From positions 1 to 64,000 of the forward strand of contig SVBB01000003.1 of NCBI GenBank assembly GCA_015059105.1: a stretch of DNA of 64,000 nt, read 5' to 3'. Below are positions 52,133 to 60,629 of this stretch, in pieces (the stretch's first letter is position 1; each line of letters starts with the position of its first letter). The notes under the pieces are model-generated. The model made no database searches. It was not told where the DNA came from and saw only the letters and a program-made list of their open reading frames with translations. The stretch comes from Erysipelotrichaceae bacterium (GTDB taxonomy: Bacteria > Bacillota_I > Bacilli_A > RFN20 > CAG-826). The position numbers and the translations under genes were made by a program.

Positions 52133-52900
52133 ATGAGCGAATCTATTTTAAGAATTGATAGCCTTTGTAAAAGATATGGGAAACACCTCGTTTTAGAGGA
52201 CATCTCATTCGATGTTAAGAAAGGCGAATTCTTATCCTTGCTTGGCCCTTCTGGGTGTGGCAAAACTACAATCTTACGATTACTTATTGGTATTGATAGA
52301 GCGTCTTCTGGCAAGATCTATAAGTTTGATGAAGATATCACAAATCTTGCTCCTAAAAAGAGAAATATTGGAATAGTGTTTCAAAACTATTCCTTATTTC
52401 CTAATATGAATGTCTATCAAAACATCGCATATGCGTTAAAAAATAGAAAGATGTCAAAAGAAGATATCGATAAAAAGGTGAAAGAGATTATTGATATCGT
52501 CGGTTTAAACGAGCACATCTATAAAAAACCAATTAACTTAAGTGGCGGTCAACAACAAAGAGTTGCCATCGCGAGAACTCTTGTTCTAAACCCAGATATT
52601 ATTCTTTTTGATGAACCAATGTCAGCTTTAGATGCTGAGATTAAAGTTATCTTAAGAGGTCAATTAAAGGAAATTCAAAAGAAACTCAATATCACGATGA
52701 TATATGTTACACACGACCAAGAAGAAGCTTTTGCTTTATCTGATAGAATCATGGTTTTAAATGATAGCAAAATTATGCAGCTTGATACACCATATAATCT
52801 ATATCACAATCCTGCTAATGATTTTGTTAAGAGTTTTATTGTTAACCACCTTGATATGAAGGTGAAATCTATCGAAGGAAGTATTAATGGAAGCAAATAA
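52133..52900 (+). CDS. ABC importer ATP-binding protein (PhnT/PotA-like)
   Basis: A 255-aa ATPase: LGPSGCGKTTILRLL (Walker A, about 37-51), Q-loop VFQNYSLFPNM, signature LSGGQQQRVAIARTL (about 138-152), Walker B IILFDEPMSALD, and H-loop VTHDQEEA. It energises the importer formed with the binding protein before and the fused permease after it. It lacks the long regulatory C-terminus of PotA. It overlaps the permease gene by 14 nt. Confidence 0.93.
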   Translation: MSESILRIDSLCKRYGKHLVLEDISFDVKKGEFLSLLGPSGCGKTTILRLLIGIDRASSGKIYKFDEDITNLAPKKRNIGIVFQNYSLFPNMNVYQNIAYALKNRKMSKEDIDKKVKEIIDIVGLNEHIYKKPINLSGGQQQRVAIARTLVLNPDIILFDEPMSALDAEIKVILRGQLKEIQKKLNITMIYVTHDQEEAFALSDRIMVLNDSKIMQLDTPYNLYHNPANDFVKSFIVNHLDMKVKSIEGSINGSK

Positions 52901-55484
52901 ACTCACTGGTTTATTAAAACGCGGATCAAGAAGAGTTGGCGGTTTTTTTAAGCATGAATACTTAAGAATATTTGCTTTGGCTTGCATCTTCTTATTTGCG
53001 TTAATGCCGCTTATCTCACTGGTATTTAATATTTCTGGTGGAGATTTGTCGTATGTATTTGCTGATGGAAATTTCTGGTCAAGTGTTGGTAACTCAGCAT
53101 TATATTCATTTATCGCTAGTGTTGTCACTACAATATTAGCAGTCGTAGTTGCGTACTTCTTAAATACTTCTTCTCTTAAACATAAGAATGTATTTGTAAC
53201 TATTCTCACATTAGGAATGCTTGTTCCAACCCTCTCAATAGGTTTAGGAATTAGAACCCTTTTTGGTAGAAACGGTTTTATCGATTCAATGTTTGGGGTT
53301 GAAATAGAAGGTATAGGCTATTTAGGCCTTATCTTCGGCTCTATTATTTCATCTTTCCCAACAACATTTTTGATTATCTATGACGCATTAAAATATGAAG
53401 ATAAAGGCCCATATGATGCGGCAGAAATAATGGGGATCAATAGATTTAGTTCTTTCTTTAAACTAACTCTCCCATATTTAAAAGTTGCAATCATTTCTGC
53501 ATTTTTTGCATCATTCACTTGGATTTTTTCTGATTACGGAATTCCTATGGAACTCGCTGGTAAAGTTCAAACTTTGCCAATGTATCTTTATAACCAAGTG
53601 CTAACATCCTATCAATATGGTCGTGGTGCAATCGCTGGTTTATTCCTTTTGATTCCTGCGGTTGTCTCGTTCTTATTTGATTTGATATTCCACGACAATA
53701 GCTCAACCGAAAAACAAAAGAAATTATTGAAGGCTCAAAAAGGTTTCAATATTGCAACTATTGTTATTATAGTTATTGTTGCTTTATTCCTTTTTATTCC
53801 TCAAGCATCATTTATTTCTTTAACATTTATCAAATCATATCCAAATGATATGTCCTTTTCTTTAGACCATATCAAGAATATGTTTAGCAACACATATGGT
53901 TTAGGAATTGGGCAATATGTTGTTAACTCATTAGTTATCGCTTTATTAACTGGTATTCTTGGTACCTTATTTGCTTATTTCCTCGGCTATCTATCGGTTA
54001 GAAAAGCTGGTAAAGTTGGTAAGGTAGTTAACTTATTATCAATATCAACAATTGCAATTCCTGGCTTAGTCTTAGGTATTGGATATATGTTATTATTCTC
54101 TAACACTAACGGTTTCTTTTACGGAACGATTGCGATACTAGTTTTTGTTAACGTGTTTCACTTTTTGGGTTCACCATTTATTATGGCGAAGAACTGCTTA
54201 ACAAAAATTAATAAAGATTATGAAGTTATTGGTGAGACATTAGGAATATCGAAATTCAAAGTATTAGTAAATGTTTTGATTCCTAATTCTATTGCGACAT
54301 TGATTGAAATGTTTTCATACTTCTTCCTAAATAGTATGATTACCATTTCTGCAGTTGCGTTCTTATGCACATACAGCAATCAACCACTTGCTATTATGAT
54401 TAATAGTTACGAAAAAACAGGCAACTATGAAATGCAAGGTGCGATATCTGTATTAATTTTATTAATTAACGTTATTGCTAGAATCGGACTTAACGTCACT
54501 TCTAGTGTAATAAAGAAAAAACAAAAGAAGGAGGATGAATCCGTTATGGAACTTTCATTATACCAATTTGAATTACTTACCTTTTTAGCGAAGCATGGGA
54601 AAAACAGATATTCTCAAAGATTTTTATCTGATACGTTAACATTATCGTTAGGAACTGTTAATAAGCTCTTAAATCAAGTCTTTGAATTAAACTATGCCGA
54701 ACTTGATAAAGATAACAATCTTTCTATTACCGATAAAGGATTGAAAGCTTTGGAACCGTATAGAGTGAGAAAAGCTATTGTTTTAGCGGCTGGCTTTGGT
54801 CAAAGATTAGCTCCTGTTTCTTTACATACACCTAAACCACTTGTTGAGGTCAATGGAGTTAGAATTATCGACACTTTATTGGATGCGTTGTTGGCCGCAG
54901 GTATTGATTCGATTTATATTGTTAGAGGATACAAGAAAGAACAATTCGATGTTCTTCTAAAGAAATACCCAACGATCAAATTTATTGATAATGATGAATT
55001 CAATATTACAAATAATATTTCTTCCCTTGTTAAATGCATCGATCTAATTGATAGATGTTATATTTGCGAAGCTGACTTAGTCATTAAGAACCCTGAGATT
55101 ATTAGAAAATATGAATATAAGACAAATTATATGGGTGCGAAAGTGAAAGAGACCGACGACTGGTGCTTTAAAAAGTCTGGCGGCTGTGTTACTAATTATG
55201 GACGTGGTGGCGAAGACTGTTATCAAGCATATGGCATCTCATATTGGAATTACGAGGATTCTATAAAACTAAAAGCTGATTTATTAAAAGTTTATAACTC
55301 GAGAGCAGGTAAAGAAAACCTTTGGGAACTTGTACCTCTTAAAATTCAAAAGAAAAATTATCATGTTGAAGTGAGATCAATTCATAAGAGCGATATTGCT
55401 GAAATTGATAACTTTGAAGAGTTGATATCCGTTGATTCATCTTACGCGAACTATCCAGGTCATGAAGAATTCGACGTTAAATAA
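52887..55484 (+). CDS. Fused ABC permease pair + winged helix + LicC/PntC-like nucleotidyltransferase
   Basis: A single 865-aa frame. Residues about 20-275 and 285-545 are two ABC permease domains, each with six or so helices and an EAA-like loop (YDAAEIMGINRFSSFFKLTLP; YEVIGETLGISKFKVLVNVLIP). Such in-frame duplication is usual for iron/AEP-type importers. Then a winged-helix domain (about 554-625, ELSLYQFELLTFLAKHGK...TLTLSLGTVNKLLNQ) and a nucleotidyltransferase (about 628-865, KAIVLAAGFGQRLAPVSLHTPKPLVEV, NNISSLVKC, CYICEADLVI). No stop separates them. An internal ATG at 54546 (residue 554), at the start of the winged helix, has AAGGAGG 11 nt upstream. Both the fusion and a separate 312-aa soluble enzyme may therefore be made. 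It ties uptake of a substrate to its CDP activation. Confidence 0.85.
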   Translation: MEANKLTGLLKRGSRRVGGFFKHEYLRIFALACIFLFALMPLISLVFNISGGDLSYVFADGNFWSSVGNSALYSFIASVVTTILAVVVAYFLNTSSLKHKNVFVTILTLGMLVPTLSIGLGIRTLFGRNGFIDSMFGVEIEGIGYLGLIFGSIISSFPTTFLIIYDALKYEDKGPYDAAEIMGINRFSSFFKLTLPYLKVAIISAFFASFTWIFSDYGIPMELAGKVQTLPMYLYNQVLTSYQYGRGAIAGLFLLIPAVVSFLFDLIFHDNSSTEKQKKLLKAQKGFNIATIVIIVIVALFLFIPQASFISLTFIKSYPNDMSFSLDHIKNMFSNTYGLGIGQYVVNSLVIALLTGILGTLFAYFLGYLSVRKAGKVGKVVNLLSISTIAIPGLVLGIGYMLLFSNTNGFFYGTIAILVFVNVFHFLGSPFIMAKNCLTKINKDYEVIGETLGISKFKVLVNVLIPNSIATLIEMFSYFFLNSMITISAVAFLCTYSNQPLAIMINSYEKTGNYEMQGAISVLILLINVIARIGLNVTSSVIKKKQKKEDESVMELSLYQFELLTFLAKHGKNRYSQRFLSDTLTLSLGTVNKLLNQVFELNYAELDKDNNLSITDKGLKALEPYRVRKAIVLAAGFGQRLAPVSLHTPKPLVEVNGVRIIDTLLDALLAAGIDSIYIVRGYKKEQFDVLLKKYPTIKFIDNDEFNITNNISSLVKCIDLIDRCYICEADLVIKNPEIIRKYEYKTNYMGAKVKETDDWCFKKSGGCVTNYGRGGEDCYQAYGISYWNYEDSIKLKADLLKVYNSRAGKENLWELVPLKIQKKNYHVEVRSIHKSDIAEIDNFEELISVDSSYANYPGHEEFDVK
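54546..55484 (+). CDS. Internal start: winged helix-nucleotidyltransferase as separate product
   Basis: Alternative product of the frame described in the previous entry: 312 aa starting MELSLYQFELL. AAGGAGG at 54528-54534 followed by 11 nt to ATG is one of the best ribosome binding sites in the window and lies exactly at the domain boundary. The winged helix could bind DNA or sense the substrate. Whether this is the main form, with permease translation simply continuing into it because a stop was lost, needs protein data. Confidence 0.5.
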   Translation: MELSLYQFELLTFLAKHGKNRYSQRFLSDTLTLSLGTVNKLLNQVFELNYAELDKDNNLSITDKGLKALEPYRVRKAIVLAAGFGQRLAPVSLHTPKPLVEVNGVRIIDTLLDALLAAGIDSIYIVRGYKKEQFDVLLKKYPTIKFIDNDEFNITNNISSLVKCIDLIDRCYICEADLVIKNPEIIRKYEYKTNYMGAKVKETDDWCFKKSGGCVTNYGRGGEDCYQAYGISYWNYEDSIKLKADLLKVYNSRAGKENLWELVPLKIQKKNYHVEVRSIHKSDIAEIDNFEELISVDSSYANYPGHEEFDVK

Positions 55485-55513
55485 TAGAATAATTTATATT
55501 TAAATTGTAGCTT

Positions 55514-55545
55514 TAGAGACGGGTTTTAATCCGTTTCTTTTTTTT
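55514..55545 (+). terminator. Intrinsic terminator after the importer genes
   Basis: GAGACGG (55516-55522) pairs with CCGTTTC (55531-55537) including one G-T pair, loop GTTTTAAT, followed by eight T. It is a strong terminator 30 nt after the stop codon. Confidence 0.8.
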
Positions 55546-55564
55546 CACACTTCTTCAACTTATA

Positions 55565-55600
55565 GTTGTGCTATAATTGATTTGTTATATAATAACTAAC
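55565..55600 (+). promoter_or_regulatory. Promoter region of the PglF-like gene
   Basis: The 70-bp gap after the terminator holds two TATAAT sequences. TTGTGC followed 16 bp later by the second TATAAT is the best pairing. The gene at 55617 thus has its own promoter and is not part of the importer operon. Confidence 0.45.
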
Positions 55601-55616
55601 GGCATTTAAAAGCATT

Positions 55617-57470
55617 ATGAATAATTATAAATATTATCACCCAATACTTTACGCGGCACTTGATATCTTCGCGACTTTTGTTGTCGTGTTGTTATCGTTC
55701 CTCTCTTTCTATAATTATGCAGAATTTGGGGAACATATTGTTTCTATCATGGTTTATGCTGCTTCTATATCAGTAGTGACTGTTCTATTATTCTTCCTAT
55801 TTAAGATTTATAGAATTATTACAGAAGAAACTAGTGTGATGGAATTTGTCCGTATCTGCTTAGTGACTATCATTGTTCACTTAGCGGGTCTTATCGCGAT
55901 ATCTTCTATTCCAGCATTACCATCATTTGCTGATTTCTTCTATACATGGGTGTTATCTACTGTATCTTTATTATTCTTCTTATCCTTTAACCGTATTGCT
56001 ATTCGTTTATATCACTTATTCAAAGTTAATAGAGAAAAATCAAAGAAAGTTAGAACAGTAGTGATAGGTGCGGGTTCTACTGGTAAAGTAGTGATTGATG
56101 AATCTAGAAAGAATAAAGATAATCATAACTTTGTAGTGGCAGTTGTTGATGATGATCCTAATAAGATTGGGGGATTATTCCAAAATATCCCTGTTAAGGG
56201 TCCTATCTCTGATATTAAGAAGATTATTGAATTCTCTAATGCTGAAGAAGTTATTATAGCGATATCTAAGTTATCTCAAGAAAGATTACATGAGATACTA
56301 GAGTTACTAAGAGATACGAATGCACGTGTTAGACGTATGCCTTTAATCTCTGAGATGGAAGGTCCTAACGATAAACGTATTATCGATGTTGATTTAGATG
56401 ATTTGTTATATAGGGAACCAATTAAGCTTGATAACCACAAGGTGAGAAATATGCTTAATGGTCAAACTGTACTTGTTACTGGTGCAGGTGGCTCTATTGG
56501 TTCTGAACTTGTGAGACAAATATATAGAACTCAACCAAAGACATTAATATTATTCGATATATATGAGAATTCTACTTATGATATTCAAATGCAGTTATTA
56601 AGAATGAAACATAAAGAGAATATCAGAGGTGTAGAATTAATAACTTTAATTGGTTCTACATATAATGAATATCGTATTGAATCAGTGATAAAGAAATATA
56701 AACCTGATTATATATATCACGCAGCAGCTTATAAGCATGTCCCATTAATGGAAGATTCTCCAATGGAAGCAATTAGAACTAATGTTATTGGTACATATAA
56801 TGTTGCGAAGTTTGCTGATAAATACAAAGTGAAGAAAATGATATTAGTGTCCACTGATAAAGCAGTGAGACCTACCAACGTGATGGGTGCCACTAAACGC
56901 TTTGCAGAAACGATCATTCAATATTTTGATGAGAAGAGTAAGAACACTAATTATGCCGCGGTGAGATTTGGTAACGTCTTAGGTAGTAATGGTTCTGTTA
57001 TCCCATTATTTAAAAAACAAATTGAAGATGGCGGACCAGTGACTATTACTGATAAGAATATCATTAGATACTTTATGACTATTCCAGAGGCAGTATCATT
57101 AATCTTACAATGTGGTTTATTCGCGCATGATGGAGAGGTATTCATCTTAGATATGGGTAAACCAGTGAAGATCCTTGATTTAGCGGAGAGACTTATTAGA
57201 CAGGCTGGTTTAGTCCCATATGTTGATATCGATATCATTGAAACGGGATTAAGGCCTGGTGAGAAACTATATGAAGAACTTCTTTTAGATAAGAAGCATC
57301 AAAAGAAGACCGCCAATAGCAGAATCTTCGTTGAAGAAAAAGAAGCTACCAATAAGCATCTTGTCCAAGATGTGGAAGAAGCTAGCCAAGCCTTCAATAT
57401 GGCTAAAACTAGTGATGTTAAGAAATTATTAGCAAGTTTAATCAATACATATCAGATTGATAAGCATTAA
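55617..57470 (+). CDS. PglF/CapD-type UDP-GlcNAc 4,6-dehydratase (membrane-bound)
   Basis: A 617-aa protein of the FlaA1/CapD family. It has four N-terminal membrane helices (about 8-125), a nucleotide-binding domain (about 140-250, TVVIGAGSTGKVVIDE), then an SDR domain beginning VLVTGAGGSIGSELVRQIY (about 286-304) with YHAAAYKHVPLMEDSPMEAIRTNVIGT and STDKAVRPTNVMGATKR (M-x-x-x-K active pair), and ETGLRPGEKLYEELL. It forms the 4-keto-6-deoxy sugar used by the PglE-like transaminase at 37079. Its own terminator has been pushed 1.7 kb away by an insertion sequence. Part of its 3' end recurs at 61264-61575. Confidence 0.92.
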   Translation: MNNYKYYHPILYAALDIFATFVVVLLSFLSFYNYAEFGEHIVSIMVYAASISVVTVLLFFLFKIYRIITEETSVMEFVRICLVTIIVHLAGLIAISSIPALPSFADFFYTWVLSTVSLLFFLSFNRIAIRLYHLFKVNREKSKKVRTVVIGAGSTGKVVIDESRKNKDNHNFVVAVVDDDPNKIGGLFQNIPVKGPISDIKKIIEFSNAEEVIIAISKLSQERLHEILELLRDTNARVRRMPLISEMEGPNDKRIIDVDLDDLLYREPIKLDNHKVRNMLNGQTVLVTGAGGSIGSELVRQIYRTQPKTLILFDIYENSTYDIQMQLLRMKHKENIRGVELITLIGSTYNEYRIESVIKKYKPDYIYHAAAYKHVPLMEDSPMEAIRTNVIGTYNVAKFADKYKVKKMILVSTDKAVRPTNVMGATKRFAETIIQYFDEKSKNTNYAAVRFGNVLGSNGSVIPLFKKQIEDGGPVTITDKNIIRYFMTIPEAVSLILQCGLFAHDGEVFILDMGKPVKILDLAERLIRQAGLVPYVDIDIIETGLRPGEKLYEELLLDKKHQKKTANSRIFVEEKEATNKHLVQDVEEASQAFNMAKTSDVKKLLASLINTYQIDKH

Positions 57471-57482
57471 TTGAATTTGGCG

Positions 57483-57533
57483 CCCCAAAGTTAAAGGGGG
57501 CACAAGATGAAAAGTCCCAAAGTTAAAGGGGGC
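57483..57533. repeat. Left-end repeat units of the ISL3 element
   Basis: Two direct copies of CCCAAAGTTAAAGGGGGC, 33 bp apart. They are inverted relative to the three right-end units at 59031-59108, and probably bind the transposase. Confidence 0.75.
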
Positions 57534-57548
57534 GAATAATCTAATAAA

Positions 57549-58898
57549 TTAGCTCGGATTCGTTATATTCCGGGCTTTTTTATATGGTCCTCTTTTCTTT
57601 CTTGGACGTTTAGATATTCTCTCTTTGACCGGTGATAAGATGTTTGGCTTGTTGTAGCAATACATGAGTCGATTTCTAAATCTTTGAAAGGAATATAGTC
57701 CGTTTGAGACAGTCATCATCTTTTTAAAATTGGAGTTAAATCCTTCAATAGAACCATTAGATAATCTTCTTCCTTCAACGACGATGAAAGAATTGGCAAT
57801 CCATTCTTTCCAATTAGACAACATTTGTATGACTGGAATAAATTCGTTTAACTTAATTATCTCTTTATTGTTGATCATTGAATCTAGCATCTTTGTAGCG
57901 GATTCATAGCCAGTTATTTGGTTCATTCTTTTATAATAGGAATAGAAGTCTTGAGCAACTTCTAAATCGGGATGAATATCAATTATCATCTTCTGTATTT
58001 GATAGAGGTTATACCATTTATTGCCAAGTCCTTTAACTTTAAATTTCTCATCCCATAATCGGTATTCTTTAAATAATGTATAATTCCATTTCTTAAGAAG
58101 ATAATATTCAGTGCTTCCTTTTGGACATCCATTCATTATTCTTCTTCTCACTTTATCAAGAGCAAAACCTATCTCTTTAATAACGTGAAACGAATCTATA
58201 GCAACGATGGCTTTAGGGAAAAATAATGTGGCAATATCTAAGTAAGGTTCCCACATATCAATAACTACATATTCAACATTCTCCCTTTCTTCTTTTGTTA
58301 TCTTATTAAGATAAGTAAATAGATTATGTTTGCTTCTATCTTCTATAATGTCGACAATTTTGTTGTTTAAGAAATCGAAGAATATGCACGAATATGGCTT
58401 ATTAAATTGATGTTTGTTGTAACATTCGTCGATAGAGAGAACTCTAGGCAAAGTGTTTCTTGACAAGTTAACAAATCTATCAAACACATCAATCGTGGCT
58501 GTATCAGATATATGAGCCCTTTCTCCTACCTCTTTCCAGGTGTTGTTGTAGAACTGAGAGCTTTCTAAAACAACTCTTATTGTTTCATAGCTAGCTCTTG
58601 ATCTTTTTGGAGCGAAATTATTTGGTTCCATAAAACCTTTGTTACATTCTAAACACCTATATTTTCTGCTTCTTAAAACAAAGATAGTTTTTCTACCTAA
58701 AAATAAAGCGTGTTTTATCTTTCTGTTTCGATATTCCTTAAAACGTAATGAAGATGATCTACAGTAGGGACAATAGCATTCCTTCTTCTTTAGTTTTATG
58801 AGAATCACGTCTCCATTATCAGTGGTTGCAACATTAAACTCTTCAACATCTGATGAGTTTATGCTTAAAAAATTAGCCAAAATTGATATAGTAATCAT
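57549..58898 (-). CDS. ISL3-family transposase
   Basis: A 449-aa DDE transposase. It has an N-terminal zinc finger (CYCPYCRSSSLRFKEY and YRCLECNKGF, about 45-95), a helix-turn-helix segment (WKEVGERAHISDTATIDVFDRF), then the catalytic core with LSIDECYNKH (first D), VVIDMWEPYLDIATLFFPKAIVAIDSFHVIK (second D region) and NGSIEGFNSNFKKM (E), as in ISL3. The start at 58898 is chosen because AAAGGAG lies 7 nt upstream and MITISILANFL begins the family N-terminus. The C-terminus is very basic (KRPRKKRGPYKK). Confidence 0.9.
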   Translation of the reverse strand: MITISILANFLSINSSDVEEFNVATTDNGDVILIKLKKKECYCPYCRSSSLRFKEYRNRKIKHALFLGRKTIFVLRSRKYRCLECNKGFMEPNNFAPKRSRASYETIRVVLESSQFYNNTWKEVGERAHISDTATIDVFDRFVNLSRNTLPRVLSIDECYNKHQFNKPYSCIFFDFLNNKIVDIIEDRSKHNLFTYLNKITKEERENVEYVVIDMWEPYLDIATLFFPKAIVAIDSFHVIKEIGFALDKVRRRIMNGCPKGSTEYYLLKKWNYTLFKEYRLWDEKFKVKGLGNKWYNLYQIQKMIIDIHPDLEVAQDFYSYYKRMNQITGYESATKMLDSMINNKEIIKLNEFIPVIQMLSNWKEWIANSFIVVEGRRLSNGSIEGFNSNFKKMMTVSNGLYSFQRFRNRLMYCYNKPNILSPVKERISKRPRKKRGPYKKARNITNPS

Positions 58899-59030
58899 GG
58901 CAGTTCTCCTTTCATTGTTCTTGGCTATAAATATGATAAGAGACTGCTTTTTCATTTGTGAATATTCGGTTTCTTTTCTTCCCAGCGGGAAAAGAAAGCC
59001 GACAAAGAAAAGAAGGCATCCGTTTGGACT

Positions 59031-59108
59031 GCCCCCTTTAACTTTGGGACTCGATTTCTAGGCCCCCCTTTAACTTTGGAGGGGTATCCATGCCCCCTTA
59101 AACTTTGG
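59031..59108. repeat. Right-end repeat units of the ISL3 element
   Basis: Three units: GCCCCCTTTAACTTTGGG, GGCCCCCCTTTAACTTTGGA and TGCCCCCTTAAACTTTGG, spaced 30-31 bp. The middle one has an extra C. The terminal inverted repeat is best between the outermost units at each end. Confidence 0.75.
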
Positions 59109-59139
59109 TTTACTTTGAATTTAATATTTTGAAATTATG

Positions 59140-59172
59140 ATGGCGCCTCAAGATTGGCGCCATTATTTTTTT
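59140..59172 (+). terminator. Strong intrinsic terminator right of the insertion sequence
   Basis: ATGGCGCC (59140-59147) pairs exactly with GGCGCCAT (59156-59163), loop TCAAGATT, followed by TATTTTTTT. It was probably the terminator of the PglF-like gene before the insertion, and now protects the next gene from readthrough. Confidence 0.85.
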
Positions 59173-59213
59173 AAACAATAATATGTGACAAATAAATAGA
59201 CAAAATAGTAGGA

Positions 59214-59247
59214 AAAACTAAAAAATTTAGTAAAAAACGATTAATTT
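59214..59247. repeat. 34-bp direct repeat, left copy, flanking an AAA/TOPRIM cassette
   Basis: AAAACTAAA-AATTTAGT-AAAAAC followed by AATTT. It matches 61205-61238 at 29 of 34 positions. The core is an inverted repeat (ACTAAA / TTTAGT). The left copy lies in the promoter region of the ATPase gene. Confidence 0.6.
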
Positions 59248-59248
59248 G

Positions 59249-59277
59249 TTGAATAATACTCTTTTTATGTTTATAAT
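59249..59277 (+). promoter_or_regulatory. Promoter of the first AAA/TOPRIM pair
   Basis: TTGAAT (59249-59254), 17-bp spacer, TATAAT (59272-59277), 26 nt before the ATG. GGAGAAA precedes the start codon. Confidence 0.65.
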
Positions 59278-59303
59278 TCAAGTGGTTATATGGAGAAATA
59301 AAT

Positions 59304-60629
59304 ATGTTTAAAAAGATTGTAGTGGATAATTTTACCTCTTTTAGTCATTTTGAATTTGACCTTATTGAAAACAAAACAGATAAAAAGGCTAAAAACCTCG
59401 CTATCGTTTATGGAGAAAACGGTATTGGAAAGACATGTCTTGTTAAAACGTTTGATTTTTTAGTGCAAACATTTATTTCTCTTATCGGTGCTGAAGAATT
59501 GGCTAAAATAATCAATAACACAAGTGGAACTCAAAACAATCCAATTGCTCCTTTTATTGGAGCCACTTTATCCGAACAAAAAGTCAGTAGGCTTGTTAAG
59601 AAGTATCGTAGAATTAACTCAATTGGTAAGATGAAAACAGTTTATGAATGCCTCTTGAACAAGAGCAGATATGTCTATTCAATGACTTTTGATGATAAAG
59701 CAATTGTTAGTGAAAAGCTTTTATGTGATGGTGTTTTATTGTTTTCTTGCAGTCGCACAAAAATCTTTCTTTCCGAAAACACTTTTACTGACGCCGAATT
59801 CAATAAAAAACTAGTTTCATCATTTAATATGTATTTTGGGGAAAACTATACTTTCCTTTCTTGTATTTTCTCTGAAAGAAGAAAAATTTCGCCATCGTTC
59901 TTTAAACAAGCATTGTCAAGAGATATTGTTTTGTTTTTAGATATGCTTAGTTCGATGACAGTAGTAACAAAAGACAATCAAATTGATTTTGGCAACAACT
60001 ATTATTCTCAAGATTTTTTAAATCCAATTGTCAGTGGAAGATATACACAAGACCTTCAAAATAAACTCCAGAAAACACAAACTGCATTATCGATGTTTTT
60101 CTCGTCACTATATTCGAATATTCATTCATTGGAATACCATATTGATACAAATGTTTCCGGAGAACAAACATATCATTTATTCTTTGTTGAAGATAACGGA
60201 AATGAAAGAATCCCCGTTCCATATGAGGTTGAATCGACTGGCACAAGAAAATTGGTTACGCTTTTTACAAGTTTGTTTGATGTTTCAACAAACAATAAAA
60301 TCATTATCATTGACGAGATCGATAATGGCATTAATGACATCATGCTAAAGAATATTTTGGGTTCTTTGGAAGATAACATTAACGGGCAGCTAATTATCAC
60401 AACACATAATACACTTTTATTAAAACACTCAATCAAAAAGAATATTTACCTTCTTGATAGAGACGAAGACAAAAATGTGTGTGCGTATTCTTTAGATGAG
60501 TTTGGAAGAAAAATTCAGCCGGGGACTGACATTATTGGCCAGTATTTAAAAGGCTTATATGGTGGTGTTCCTCTTTCTGGAGCTTTCTCGATGAAGTATA
60601 TTATTGAGGCATTGAAGGAATATGAATAG
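59304..60629 (+). CDS. AAA (OLD/RecF-like, AAA_15/21) ATPase, defence candidate
   Basis: A 441-aa ABC-type ATPase: N-terminal FKKIVVDNFTSFSHFEFDL, P-loop IVYGENGIGKTCLVKTF (about 32-48), long insert, then the signature-like ESTGTRKLVTLF and Walker B KIIIIDEIDNGI (about 333-344), and the H-loop LIITTHNTLLLK. It partners the next gene, which overlaps by 8 nt and looks TOPRIM-like. Such pairs include RloA/RloB, AbiL and PARIS phage defence systems. Which subtype this is cannot be decided without a profile search. The pair is framed by 34-bp direct repeats. Confidence 0.8.
   Translation: MFKKIVVDNFTSFSHFEFDLIENKTDKKAKNLAIVYGENGIGKTCLVKTFDFLVQTFISLIGAEELAKIINNTSGTQNNPIAPFIGATLSEQKVSRLVKKYRRINSIGKMKTVYECLLNKSRYVYSMTFDDKAIVSEKLLCDGVLLFSCSRTKIFLSENTFTDAEFNKKLVSSFNMYFGENYTFLSCIFSERRKISPSFFKQALSRDIVLFLDMLSSMTVVTKDNQIDFGNNYYSQDFLNPIVSGRYTQDLQNKLQKTQTALSMFFSSLYSNIHSLEYHIDTNVSGEQTYHLFFVEDNGNERIPVPYEVESTGTRKLVTLFTSLFDVSTNNKIIIIDEIDNGINDIMLKNILGSLEDNINGQLIITTHNTLLLKHSIKKNIYLLDRDEDKNVCAYSLDEFGRKIQPGTDIIGQYLKGLYGGVPLSGAFSMKYIIEALKEYE

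Larger units (their letters stand above)
57483..59108. mobile_element. ISL3-family insertion sequence with multiple terminal repeat units
   Basis: About 1.63 kb with one transposase gene on the minus strand. The left end carries two CCCAAAGTTAAAGGGGGC units (57484-57501, 57516-57533); the right end carries three inverted units (59031-59048, 59061-59079, 59091-59108). TTGAATTT occurs just outside both ends (57471-57478 and 59115-59122), which may be the 8-bp target duplication typical of ISL3, although that leaves a few extra bases at each end. The element sits between the PglF-like gene and its terminator (59140). The transposase is intact, so it may be active. Confidence 0.85.
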
